A stretch of DNA of 6,561 nt, taken from contig JADFLD010000125.1 of assembly GCA_022564535.1 (NCBI GenBank), positions 1 to 6,561 of the forward strand, given 5' to 3'. This document shows positions 1 through 6,418 of this stretch, piece by piece (the first letter of the stretch is position 1; the number at the start of each line of letters is the position of its first letter). This DNA comes from Gemmatimonadota bacterium. GTDB lineage: Bacteria > Gemmatimonadota > Gemmatimonadetes > Longimicrobiales > UBA6960. The notes under the pieces are model-generated. The model ran no database searches. It was not told where the DNA came from and was given only the letters and a program-made list of their open reading frames with translations. The position numbers and the translations under genes were made by a program.

Positions 1-2297
1 CAACAAAGTGGACGCTCTCCGGGCGGCGCCTTCACGGCGACGGCGGACCGCCCTCCGAATGAGAGCAGCTTATTAGCTGCGCGAGCGTGCTCGGGCTCGA
101 ACCAGCGCGTGAACGTGTCGACGAAGAGCGCGACCTTCGGTCGATCGAGCTCCTCCATCTCTCGGTCGTGCCAGGCCTTCCGGTGCCAGCGCGGAAGGAC
201 CCGCTCGGAGGCGATCCCGAAGAGCCGGGTGACCGGCGTCCGAGCTCCCGCGTTGAGAAGCGGAGCGGCGCGGTGAACCCGGGGCGCGATGCGGGGCAGC
301 GACGCCAGGACGCGTTCGCGCAGCGGAATCCCCAATCGCTGATTTCGTCGGTGCTGCCACTCCAGCTTCATACGGGCCATGTCGACGCCGGTCGGACACT
401 CCCGCCTGCAACCCTTGCACGAGATGCAGAGGGACATCGCCTCCGCCAGCTCGGGCGAGTCGAGTCCGTCGGGGCCCAACTGGTCGGTGAGAGCGAGTCT
501 GAGCGCGTTCGCGCGGCCCCGCGTGCTGTGCCGCTCGTCGTGCGTCACACGGAAGGATGGGCACATCACGCCCGGATCGTACTTTCGGCACGCGCCGTTG
601 TTGTTGCATGCCTCGACCGCAGCCAGGAGGCCGCCCTGCTCGGTCCAGTCGAGGACGACGGGCAGCTTCTTCGGCGTATAGTTCGGGCCGTACCGGAAGA
701 GCGTACGGTCATCCATGCGGGGGGGATCGACGATCTTGCCCGGGTTCATGAGGCCGGTGGGATCGAGGGTTCGTTTCACCTCGGCGTAGGCGTCGGTCAG
801 GCGCTCCCCGACCATCGCTCGGAGGAATTCGGATCGAAGGATGCCGTCTCCGTGCTCCCCCGAATGGGTTCCGCCGTACTCGCGTACCACCTCGTGCGTC
901 TCATCGGCGATCCGGCGCAGCTTCGCGATGTCGTCCGGGTCCTTCAGGTTGAGTGCCGGTCGAACGTGGAGGCACCCCACCGATGCGTGCGCGTACCAGG
1001 TGCCTTCGGTGCCGTGGCGCGCGAAGATCTCATTGATTCGACGCGCGTACTCGGCCAGATGCTCGAGCGGGACCGCGCAGTCCTCGATGAACGAGATCGG
1101 CTTGCGTGGCCCGGCCATCGACATGACGATGTTGAGCCCCGCCTTTCTCACGCTCCAGACGTCGGCTTGCGCCTGTGGCGTCTCGGCAAAGACCACGCTG
1201 CTCGGGTACCCGAGGTCTCCGAGAAGGGCCGAGAGCGACTCGAGCTTGGGGCGCAGATCCGTCGCCTCCTCCGAGGAGGCGAACTCGACAAGGAGCAGGG
1301 ACCCTGGCGTTCCTCGAACGAATCCGGCCATCGCCGCGCGGTGGTCCGTGTGCTCGGCGGCCAGGCGAAGAACGTTGCTGTCCACCAGCTCCACCGCGCT
1401 CGGGTCGAGCGTCACGACGTGCTGTACGGTGTCCAGAGCCTCCAGGAGGCCTGGAAAATGGCAGACGCCCAGCACCCGCCGGCGCGGAAGTGGACTGAGC
1501 TTCAGCCTGAGGCGGGAGAAGAAGGCCAGCGTGCCCTCCGAACCGACCAAGAGTTGGGCGATGTTCTCACGCTCTGGGTGGAGCCGGTCGAGGTTGTAGC
1601 CGGCTACGTTGCGGGCGGTATTGGGCGCACGCCGCGCGATCTCGTCGGCTTCTCGGGCGAACAAGGCTCTCAACGCAGACAGCTCGTCGGGAATCACGGT
1701 CGCCTCCTCTCCTCCTTCTCCGACCCACAGGCGGCGACCGTCGGGGAGGACGATTTCGAGCGCCGAGACGTTGTCGACCATCATTCCGTATCGGATCGAC
1801 CGGGCGCCCGCGCTGTTGTTTCCAGCCATGCCGCCGAGCGTGGCACGGCTCCCCGTCGATGGATCGATGGGAAACCAGAGCCCGTCCTTCTGCAGCCGCA
1901 CGTTCAGGTGGTCGAGCACGACCCCCGGCTGCACCTCGATAGAGGCGGCGTTCGCGTGAGAGGAGTCGGGGTCTTGTGCTTCGACGAGCTGCCCGATCTC
2001 CGTGAGGTGCCGGCTCGTGTCGAGCACGATGGCGCGTCCGATCGCCTGGCCGCACTGCGACGTCCCTCCGCCCCGGGGGAGCACGGGCACGCCTCGCTCC
2101 CGAGCGACTTCCAGCGTGGCCTCAACGTCTGCGATCGAGCGGGGGAAGACCACGCCGATCGGCTCGATCTGGTAGTGTGAGGCGTCGGTCGAATAGAGGC
2201 CTCGTGTGAAGGTATCGAACCGGACCTCGCCCTCGAGAGCCCTCGCCAGCGCGCCCGCCAGGGCGGCATCGCCGGGTGCGACGCGCGTTTCAGCCAT
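1..2297 (-). CDS. FAD-linked oxidase / [4Fe-4S] fusion dehydrogenase (GlcD-GlcF or YdiJ-like), C-terminus cut by window edge
   Basis: The frame is open from ATG at 2297 to the left edge (765 codons), with no stop. Domain order seen: an FAD-binding PCMH/VAO domain with PRGGGTSQCGQA (residues 74-85) and DPSTGSRATLGGMAGNNSAG (145-164); an FAD-oxidase C domain with WSVRKAGLN, FIEDCAVP, HASVGCLHVRP (H437, H444) and SGEHGDG (E481, H482), the usual metal/substrate-site region; then an Fe-S part with C564, C570 and C579 (CNNNGAC...MCP), a STRGRAN stretch, and CISCKGCRRECP (C624, C627, C630, C634). The last residues (KVALFVDTFTRWFEPEHA...RPLC) look like the start of a cysteine-rich CCG domain. Complete fusions of this kind are about 950-1000 residues, so roughly 200 are missing. 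Family members oxidise D-2-hydroxy acids (glycolate, D-lactate, D-2-hydroxyglutarate) and pass electrons to the respiratory chain; which substrate applies here is unknown. The start is the only ATG just ahead of the conserved region, but no Shine-Dalgarno precedes it. The gene is divergent from the aminotransferase/TRAP operon. Confidence 0.93.
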   Translation of the reverse strand, partial: MAETRVAPGDAALAGALARALEGEVRFDTFTRGLYSTDASHYQIEPIGVVFPRSIADVEATLEVARERGVPVLPRGGGTSQCGQAIGRAIVLDTSRHLTEIGQLVEAQDPDSSHANAASIEVQPGVVLDHLNVRLQKDGLWFPIDPSTGSRATLGGMAGNNSAGARSIRYGMMVDNVSALEIVLPDGRRLWVGEGGEEATVIPDELSALRALFAREADEIARRAPNTARNVAGYNLDRLHPERENIAQLLVGSEGTLAFFSRLRLKLSPLPRRRVLGVCHFPGLLEALDTVQHVVTLDPSAVELVDSNVLRLAAEHTDHRAAMAGFVRGTPGSLLLVEFASSEEATDLRPKLESLSALLGDLGYPSSVVFAETPQAQADVWSVRKAGLNIVMSMAGPRKPISFIEDCAVPLEHLAEYARRINEIFARHGTEGTWYAHASVGCLHVRPALNLKDPDDIAKLRRIADETHEVVREYGGTHSGEHGDGILRSEFLRAMVGERLTDAYAEVKRTLDPTGLMNPGKIVDPPRMDDRTLFRYGPNYTPKKLPVVLDWTEQGGLLAAVEACNNNGACRKYDPGVMCPSFRVTHDERHSTRGRANALRLALTDQLGPDGLDSPELAEAMSLCISCKGCRRECPTGVDMARMKLEWQHRRNQRLGIPLRERVLASLPRIAPRVHRAAPLLNAGARTPVTRLFGIASERVLPRWHRKAWHDREMEELDRPKVALFVDTFTRWFEPEHARAANKLLSFGGRSAVAVKAPPGERPLC

Positions 2298-2320
2298 TTC
2301 GATGGTGTCGGGGAGTGGTG

Positions 2321-2386
2321 GACCGTGTAAGTTGGCGCTTCCGTATCGGTGCCAACTTAGCGGCCCGCCGCATTTCTACCACGGTC
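2321..2386. repeat. Outer 7-bp inverted repeat around the main palindrome
   Basis: GACCGTG at 2321-2327 pairs with CACGGTC at 2380-2386. The left arm directly abuts the left arm of the 9-bp inverted repeat, while the right arm lies 20 bases beyond its right arm. It could be a second regulator site pair or chance; seven bases at this distance is weak evidence. Confidence 0.3.
2328..2359. repeat. Perfect 9-bp inverted repeat, candidate operator
   Basis: TAAGTTGGC at 2328-2336 is matched by its exact reverse complement GCCAACTTA at 2351-2359, with a 14-base spacer. The centres of the arms are 23 bases apart, close to two helical turns, which would suit a dimeric or tetrameric DNA-binding regulator contacting one face. 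No T-run follows on either side and both flanking genes start after it, so a terminator is unlikely. Its place between two divergent units suggests co-regulation. The repeat is seen directly; the operator role is inferred. Confidence 0.6.
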
Positions 2387-2417
2387 TGCTAGAAGGCGGT
2401 CGACCCCGGCCGCATTT
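2367..2417 (+). repeat. 9-bp direct repeat GCCGCATTT, two copies 42 bases apart
   Basis: GCCGCATTT occurs at 2367-2375 and again at 2409-2417. The 42-base period is about four turns of B-DNA, so both copies would face the same side. The second copy ends 14 bases before the aminotransferase start. It may be an activator or repressor half-site, or coincidence in GC-rich DNA. Confidence 0.3.
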
Positions 2418-2420
2418 GAC

Positions 2421-2425
2421 GGAAG
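2421..2425 (+). promoter_or_regulatory. Ribosome binding site that decides the TTG start
   Basis: GGAAG lies six bases before TTG at 2432. An in-frame TGA at 2417-2419 closes the frame upstream. The next in-frame ATG is codon 26, beyond the conserved GRHFLQLPGPTN segment. TTG at 2432 is therefore the only reasonable start. Confidence 0.75.
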
Positions 2426-2431
2426 ACGAGC

Positions 2432-3595
2432 TTGACCTACCACAGCGGACGTCACTTTCTCCAACTTCCCGGACCGACGAACACGCCCGAGCGCGTGTTG
2501 CGCGCCATGTCGAAGCCGACGATCGACCATCGGGGCCCGGCGTTCAAGGAGCTGACGCATCGCCTGCTGGCCGAAATGCGATCGCTTTTTCGAACCGAGC
2601 ACACCGTCCTGATTCATCCCGCGTCCGGAAGCGGCGCCTGGGAGGCGGCGATCGTGAACACGCTGTCGCAGGGTGACAGTGTCCTTGCGTTCGACCAGGG
2701 GTTCTTCGCGCAGACGTGGGCGAAGGTGGCGGGACGCTTCGGTGTCGACGTGCGTCTCGAGCCGTGGGATTCCCGGCGGGGCGTTACCGCGCTCGCGGTT
2801 TCCGAGATTCTGGCCGCCGACGTGGGGCACGAGATCAAGGCGGTCTTCATCGTGCATAACGAGACGTCGACCGGCGTGACCACGGACATCGAGTCGATTG
2901 GCCTGGCCATGCGCGGTTCGAGGCATCCCGCGATGCTCTTCGTGGACGCTGTGTCGTCCCTGGCCGTCACCGAGCTCCGGCACGACGCTTGGGGCCTCGA
3001 CGTAACGATCTCGGGTTCGCAGAAGGGGCTCATGCTGCCCCCGGGCCTGTCTGTGCTCGCCGTCGGGCCGCGCGCCATGGAGGCTCGCAAGGGGGCCACA
3101 CTCCCTCGCTCGTACTGGGACTGGGACGACCAGATCGATTTCAACGAGCGCGGGGTCTTCCCGTATACGCCGGCGACCAACCTCCTCTATGGGCTCGAGG
3201 AGGCGCTCACGATGTTGCGCGAGGAAGGCCTCGACGCCGTCTTCGCCCGGCACGCGCGCTTCGCCAGAGCCACGAGGGCTGCGGTCCAGGCGTGGGGACT
3301 CGAGGTCCTCGCCCTCGAGCCGAGGGAGTCGAGCTGCGCGGCGACCGCCGTACTCGTACCCGAAGGGCACGACGCCGATAGATTGCGCGCACTCATCCTC
3401 GAGCGTTTTGACATGTCGCTCGGCACGGGGCTCGGCGACTACAAGGGCAAGATCTTCCGCATTGGGCACCTCGGCGACCTCAACGCGCTCTCGCTCATGG
3501 GGACCCTGGCGGGTGTCGAGATGGGACTGCAACTCGCGGATGTGCCGCACGACCCGGGTGGCGTTCGGGCCGCGATGGACTCAATGACTCAATAA
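2432..3595 (+). CDS. Class V PLP-dependent aminotransferase, serine/alanine-glyoxylate type
   Basis: This 387-residue protein is the usual length for bacterial serine-glyoxylate / alanine-glyoxylate aminotransferases of fold type I. Visible landmarks are the N-terminal GRHFLQLPGPTNTPERVLRA (6-25); SGSGAWEAA (65-73), in the PLP phosphate-binding region; HNETSTG (142-148); VDAVSS, whose D172 should contact the pyridine nitrogen; SGSQKGLMLPPGL, with the Schiff-base lysine K198; YTPATNLLYGLEEAL (245-259); and FRIGHLGD, with R343 as the expected substrate-carboxylate arginine. All key residues are present, so it should be active. The family moves an amino group from serine, alanine or a related donor to glyoxylate, giving glycine; ureidoglycine-glyoxylate aminotransferase (PucG) is a related alternative. 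It starts at TTG with GGAAG upstream and leads the plus-strand operon, with the TRAP binding protein 14 bases downstream. Exact donor and acceptor cannot be told from sequence alone. Confidence 0.93.
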   Translation: MTYHSGRHFLQLPGPTNTPERVLRAMSKPTIDHRGPAFKELTHRLLAEMRSLFRTEHTVLIHPASGSGAWEAAIVNTLSQGDSVLAFDQGFFAQTWAKVAGRFGVDVRLEPWDSRRGVTALAVSEILAADVGHEIKAVFIVHNETSTGVTTDIESIGLAMRGSRHPAMLFVDAVSSLAVTELRHDAWGLDVTISGSQKGLMLPPGLSVLAVGPRAMEARKGATLPRSYWDWDDQIDFNERGVFPYTPATNLLYGLEEALTMLREEGLDAVFARHARFARATRAAVQAWGLEVLALEPRESSCAATAVLVPEGHDADRLRALILERFDMSLGTGLGDYKGKIFRIGHLGDLNALSLMGTLAGVEMGLQLADVPHDPGGVRAAMDSMTQ

Positions 3596-3600
3596 GGCGG
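3594..3600 (+). promoter_or_regulatory. Ribosome binding site of the TRAP binding protein, overlapping the upstream stop
   Basis: AAGGCGG begins inside the TAA stop of the aminotransferase (3593-3595) and sits nine bases before ATG at 3610. Overlap of stop codon and ribosome site fits translational coupling and one shared transcript. The match to AAGGAGG is good apart from one base. Confidence 0.5.
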
Positions 3601-3609
3601 ATTCCCTGC

Positions 3610-4611
3610 ATGAGATCGACGAAGAAGTGGAGACGAGCCGTCCTGTCTGCCGCCCTCGCCACGGCGGCCCTGTCGGCGTGCGCGCCGGACGCGACTTCGC
3701 CCCGGACACTCAAGTTCGGCCACGTCGGGGAGCCGGGCTCCCTCTTTTCACTCTCGGCCGACGAGTTCGCGCGCCGGGCGAACGCGCGGCTGCCCGAAGG
3801 TTGGGAGGTCGTCACGTACGGTTCGAGCCAACTCGGCGGGGACGAGCTCCTGCTCCAGAAGATCAAGCTGGGCACGATCGACTTCGCGTTGCCTTCGACG
3901 ATCATGTCGTCCCAGGTCGACGAGTTCGGCCTCTTCGAGATGCCCTACCTGGTTCGTGACCGCGAGCACATGCGTGCGATCGAGGAGGAGGTCGTGTGGC
4001 CCGATCTGGCGCCGCTGGCCGAGGCTGCCGGATATCACATCGTCGCGGTCTGGGAGAACGGGTATCGGCACGTCACGAACAACCGGCACCCGATCGAGAC
4101 TCCGGCGGACCTCAGGGGCATCAAGCTGAGAACACCCAATGGTATCTGGCGGGTGAAGCTCTTCCAGGTGCTCGGAGCGAACCCGACGCCGATGGCGCTG
4201 TCGGAGGTCTTCATCGGTCTTCAGACGGGGGTCCTCGACGGGCAAGAGAACCCCCTGGCTCAGATATGGGCCTCGAAGCTCTACGAGGTGCAAGAGTTCC
4301 TGTCTCTCACCAGCCACGTATACACGCCCGCCTACGTCGTCGCGTCACCTTCGTGGTGGGGAGGCTTGCCCGACGACGTACGCTCGATCCTGGAGGAGGA
4401 GGCGCGGGCGACCCAGTCGTTCGTGCACGAGACGGCGGCTCGACTCGATGCGGAGCTGCTCGACAGGATCCGAGAGAGCGGTGTCAACGTGAACTTCCCA
4501 GATCGGGAGGCCTTCCTCGAGGCGAGCGCCGCGATGTACGACGAATACGCCGAGGCGGTTTCCGGCGGGGCCGACCTGCTCGAACGCGCGACCGCCGCCG
4601 GGTCTCGCTGA
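3610..4611 (+). CDS. dctP: TRAP transporter solute-binding lipoprotein (DctP family)
   Basis: This 333-residue protein captures the solute outside the cytoplasmic membrane and delivers it to the DctQ/DctM pair. The N-terminus is a lipoprotein signal: KKWRR basic stretch, hydrophobic VLSAALATAALSA, and lipobox LSAC with C24 as the lipidation site. Family hallmarks follow: LKFGHVGEPGS at the first strand, GGDELLLQKIKLGTIDFAL (77-94), PYLVRDREHM (112-121), ENGYRHVTNN (149-158), DLRGIKLRTP with R174 as the conserved carboxylate-binding arginine, and GLQTGVLDGQENP (203-215). R174 supports an organic-acid ligand, but the specific acid is not predictable. It lies between the aminotransferase and the membrane subunits in one operon. 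The lipid anchor is less usual than the free periplasmic form known from proteobacterial systems. The gene symbol is a family name and does not imply C4-dicarboxylate specificity. Confidence 0.95.
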   Translation: MRSTKKWRRAVLSAALATAALSACAPDATSPRTLKFGHVGEPGSLFSLSADEFARRANARLPEGWEVVTYGSSQLGGDELLLQKIKLGTIDFALPSTIMSSQVDEFGLFEMPYLVRDREHMRAIEEEVVWPDLAPLAEAAGYHIVAVWENGYRHVTNNRHPIETPADLRGIKLRTPNGIWRVKLFQVLGANPTPMALSEVFIGLQTGVLDGQENPLAQIWASKLYEVQEFLSLTSHVYTPAYVVASPSWWGGLPDDVRSILEEEARATQSFVHETAARLDAELLDRIRESGVNVNFPDREAFLEASAAMYDEYAEAVSGGADLLERATAAGSR

Positions 4612-4625
4612 TTCCACACGCGCCC

Positions 4626-5135
4626 ATGAAGCTGACCCGCGCGCGAGACGGACTTCGCGGCATCCTGGAGCTCGTCGTGCTCCTCCTCATGGCCTCCCTC
4701 CTGGTCGTCGTCGTGGTTGGCGTCGGCTTTCGCAAGGCAGGCGCCTCTCTCGTGTGGTACGACGAAGTGGCTTCGATCCTCCTCGCGTGGGTGACCTATT
4801 ACGGGGCCGCCCTCGCTGCGCTGGATCGCGCCCACATCGGCATGCCCACGCTCGTGGATCGCCTGACCGGGGCCAGGCGCACCGTGATCGTGCTCGTCGG
4901 TGAAGCGTGTGTCCTGTCCTTCTTCGGGGCGCTGACGTGGGCGGGCGTGCGGGTGCTTTCGGTTCTGGGCGGGATGACGCTGGTGTCCCTGCCCTCCGTG
5001 CCGATGGCGCTCGCGCAGTCGGTGATTCCCGTGGGAGCGGTCCTCTTCATCGTGGCTCAGTTGTTGTCTCTTCCCGACGTGCTCGGAGGTCGTCCGCCCG
5101 ATGGGGCGGACGTGAGTCGAGAGGGCGCCCCATGA
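4626..5135 (+). CDS. dctQ: TRAP transporter small membrane subunit (DctQ family)
   Basis: At 169 residues with four predicted membrane segments (about 13-34, 45-66, 86-108 and 124-149), this fits the small TRAP subunit, which forms a complex with the large permease. The family signature is clear in YDEVASILLAWVTYYGAALAALDRAHIGM (45-73): an acidic residue ahead of TM2, the LAWVTYYGAA core, then R68, H70 and IGM. The frame stays open far upstream across the binding-protein gene, but ATG at 4626 is the only start giving a normal N-terminus. There is no purine-rich ribosome site before it; the previous stop is 14 bases away, so translation probably depends on ribosomes coming from the binding-protein gene. 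Its TGA overlaps the ATG of the large subunit (ATGA). Confidence 0.92.
   Translation: MKLTRARDGLRGILELVVLLLMASLLVVVVVGVGFRKAGASLVWYDEVASILLAWVTYYGAALAALDRAHIGMPTLVDRLTGARRTVIVLVGEACVLSFFGALTWAGVRVLSVLGGMTLVSLPSVPMALAQSVIPVGAVLFIVAQLLSLPDVLGGRPPDGADVSREGAP
5119..5125 (+). promoter_or_regulatory. Ribosome binding site of the large TRAP subunit, inside the small-subunit gene
   Basis: GAGAGGG ends six bases before ATG at 5132. The frame is open upstream to at least 4907, so this site, together with the ATGA overlap and the alignment of the first membrane helix, fixes the start. Confidence 0.65.
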
Positions 5136-6418
5136 GCCTGCTCGCGGTCGGCCTCCTCCTCCTCGGACTGGTGGTGATCGGCGTGCCGATCGCCGTGGCC
5201 CTCGGAGCGACAGCGGTGATCGCCATGGTCACCGGACCCAGCGGGATCGCATCACTGCCCAACGCGGCTCTGGTCATGTTCGACGGAGCGACGTCGTTCC
5301 CGCTGATCGCGATTCCGCTCTTCATCCTCGCGGGCTCGATCATGAACGCCTCGGGAATCAGCCGGCGCCTCATCGCGTTCGCGTCCTCGCTCGTCGGCTT
5401 CATCCGGGGCGGGCTGTCGATGGTGACGATCTGCGCGTCTCTCTTCTTCGCGGAAATCAGCGGGTCGGCCGTCGCCGACGTAGCGGCGCTCGGGTCGATC
5501 CTGATTCCGGCGATGGAGAGGAAGGGCTATTCCCGCGCGTTCGCCACGGCCGTGACGTCCTCTTCTGCAACGCTTGCGGTGATCATTCCGCCCTCGATCC
5601 CCATGATCATCTACGGCGTGATGTCGGGCTCCTCGATCGTGGAGCTGTTCGTCGCGGGCATCGTCCCCGGTGTCCTGGGTGGCGGGATGATGATGGTCGT
5701 GGCCTACGCATTGGCCCGTCGCCACAACTTCCCGCGCGAGGAGGCGTTCCAGGCTCACCGCGTGTGGACGTCCTTCAAGGACGCGGGCTGGGCGCTGCTC
5801 CTGCCAGGCATCATTCTGGGTGGAATCTTCTCGGGATGGGTCACCGCGACCGAAGGCGCCGGGCTGGCCGTGGTCGCCGCGATGGTGATCGGCGGACTGG
5901 TGTATCGCGAGCTCGACGGACCGCAGCTCCGGCGGGCGATGATCGAAGCCGGCCGGCAAACGGCGGTCGTGATGTTGCTCGTCGCCGCCTCGGCGCTGCT
6001 CGGGGACTACCTGACCGAAGTGCGTGTCCCGCAACGCGTAGCCGAAGGGATCATGGAGCTGACGCAGGAGCGCTGGGCGATCCTGCTCCTGCTGAACGGA
6101 TTCTTTCTGGTTATAGGACTCTTTCTACACTCGGCCGCAGCGATCATCCTTGTAGTACCCATTGTGATGCCGCTCGTGCAGGCCGCCGGCATCGACCCCG
6201 TGCACTTCGGACTGATCGTGACGCTCAACCTAGGCATCGGACAGCAGACGCCTCCCGTTGCGTCGGTACTCGTGACCGCCTGCTCGGTCGCGAAGGCTGA
6301 CATCTGGGAGGTCAGCAAGGTAAACGTCTATTTCGTCGCGGTTCTCGTGGCGCTGCTGCTGCTCGTCACGTACGTCCCGATCGTGCCCATGGCGCTCGTA
6401 GAGTTGTTCTTCCGATGA
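5132..6418 (+). CDS. dctM: TRAP transporter large permease subunit (DctM family)
   Basis: This 428-residue, very hydrophobic protein has the normal length of the large TRAP subunit, which carries the sodium-coupled transport pathway. The first helix starts at residue 2 (LLAVGLLLLGLVVIGVPIAVALG). Conserved stretches are FPLIAIPLFILAGSIMNASGIS (56-77), FFAEISGSAVADVAALGSI (105-123, first helix-break region), RKGYSRAFATAVTSSSATLAVIIPPSIPMIIYG (130-162), TATEGAGLAV (238-247) and LNLGIGQQTPPVASVL (365-380, second helix-break region with TPPV). About a dozen membrane helices can be picked out. Both hairpin motifs are intact, so it is probably functional. It overlaps the small-subunit gene by four bases at its start and the hydratase-family gene by four bases at its end, so all three are likely translated in a coupled way. 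Confidence 0.96.
   Translation: MSLLAVGLLLLGLVVIGVPIAVALGATAVIAMVTGPSGIASLPNAALVMFDGATSFPLIAIPLFILAGSIMNASGISRRLIAFASSLVGFIRGGLSMVTICASLFFAEISGSAVADVAALGSILIPAMERKGYSRAFATAVTSSSATLAVIIPPSIPMIIYGVMSGSSIVELFVAGIVPGVLGGGMMMVVAYALARRHNFPREEAFQAHRVWTSFKDAGWALLLPGIILGGIFSGWVTATEGAGLAVVAAMVIGGLVYRELDGPQLRRAMIEAGRQTAVVMLLVAASALLGDYLTEVRVPQRVAEGIMELTQERWAILLLLNGFFLVIGLFLHSAAAIILVVPIVMPLVQAAGIDPVHFGLIVTLNLGIGQQTPPVASVLVTACSVAKADIWEVSKVNVYFVAVLVALLLLVTYVPIVPMALVELFFR

Larger units (their letters stand above)
2298..2431. promoter_or_regulatory. Divergent intergenic region with presumed promoters for both transcription units
   Basis: This 134-base gap is the only substantial non-coding DNA in the window. 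It separates the start of the minus-strand oxidase from the TTG start of the aminotransferase, so both promoters should lie here. Two TTGGC boxes face each other, TTGGCG on plus at 2332-2337 and TTGGCA on minus at 2355-2350. They resemble -35 elements, but no convincing TATAAT-like -10 box lies at 16-18 bases from either. If they are real, the two promoters would overlap within the inverted repeat, giving leaders of about 65 bases (right) and about 25 bases (left). That the region holds the promoters follows from gene layout; the exact boxes are a weak inference. Confidence 0.55.

Noticed and set aside
87..2180. A 697-codon open frame on the plus strand opposite the oxidase gene
   Set aside because: Its translation has no recognisable family features and is rich in Arg, Val, Glu and His, as expected of a GC-rich shadow frame. 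The minus strand of the same DNA encodes an unbroken oxidase with all domain motifs in order.
2328..2359. The inverted repeat as a rho-independent terminator
   Set aside because: There is no T-run on either strand after it, the loop is long, and both neighbouring genes begin rather than end beside it.
2357..3550. A 397-codon open frame on the minus strand opposite the aminotransferase
   Set aside because: It is an antisense shadow: the plus strand gives an aminotransferase with intact PLP-site residues, and the antisense product has no recognisable domain and very high Arg, Glu and His content.
3996..4625. A longer start for the small TRAP subunit, giving 379 residues
   Set aside because: The extra 210 residues are out-of-frame translation of the binding-protein gene. 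DctQ proteins are about 160-200 residues and ATG at 4626 gives a normal first helix.
4907..5131. A longer start for the large TRAP subunit
   Set aside because: The added 75 residues are the small-subunit gene read in another frame. ATG at 5132 has a good ribosome site and begins the first membrane helix.
5252..6034. A 260-codon open frame on the minus strand opposite the large TRAP subunit
   Set aside because: The product is made almost wholly of Arg, His, Asp and Gly, the mirror image of hydrophobic membrane-helix codons on the other strand.
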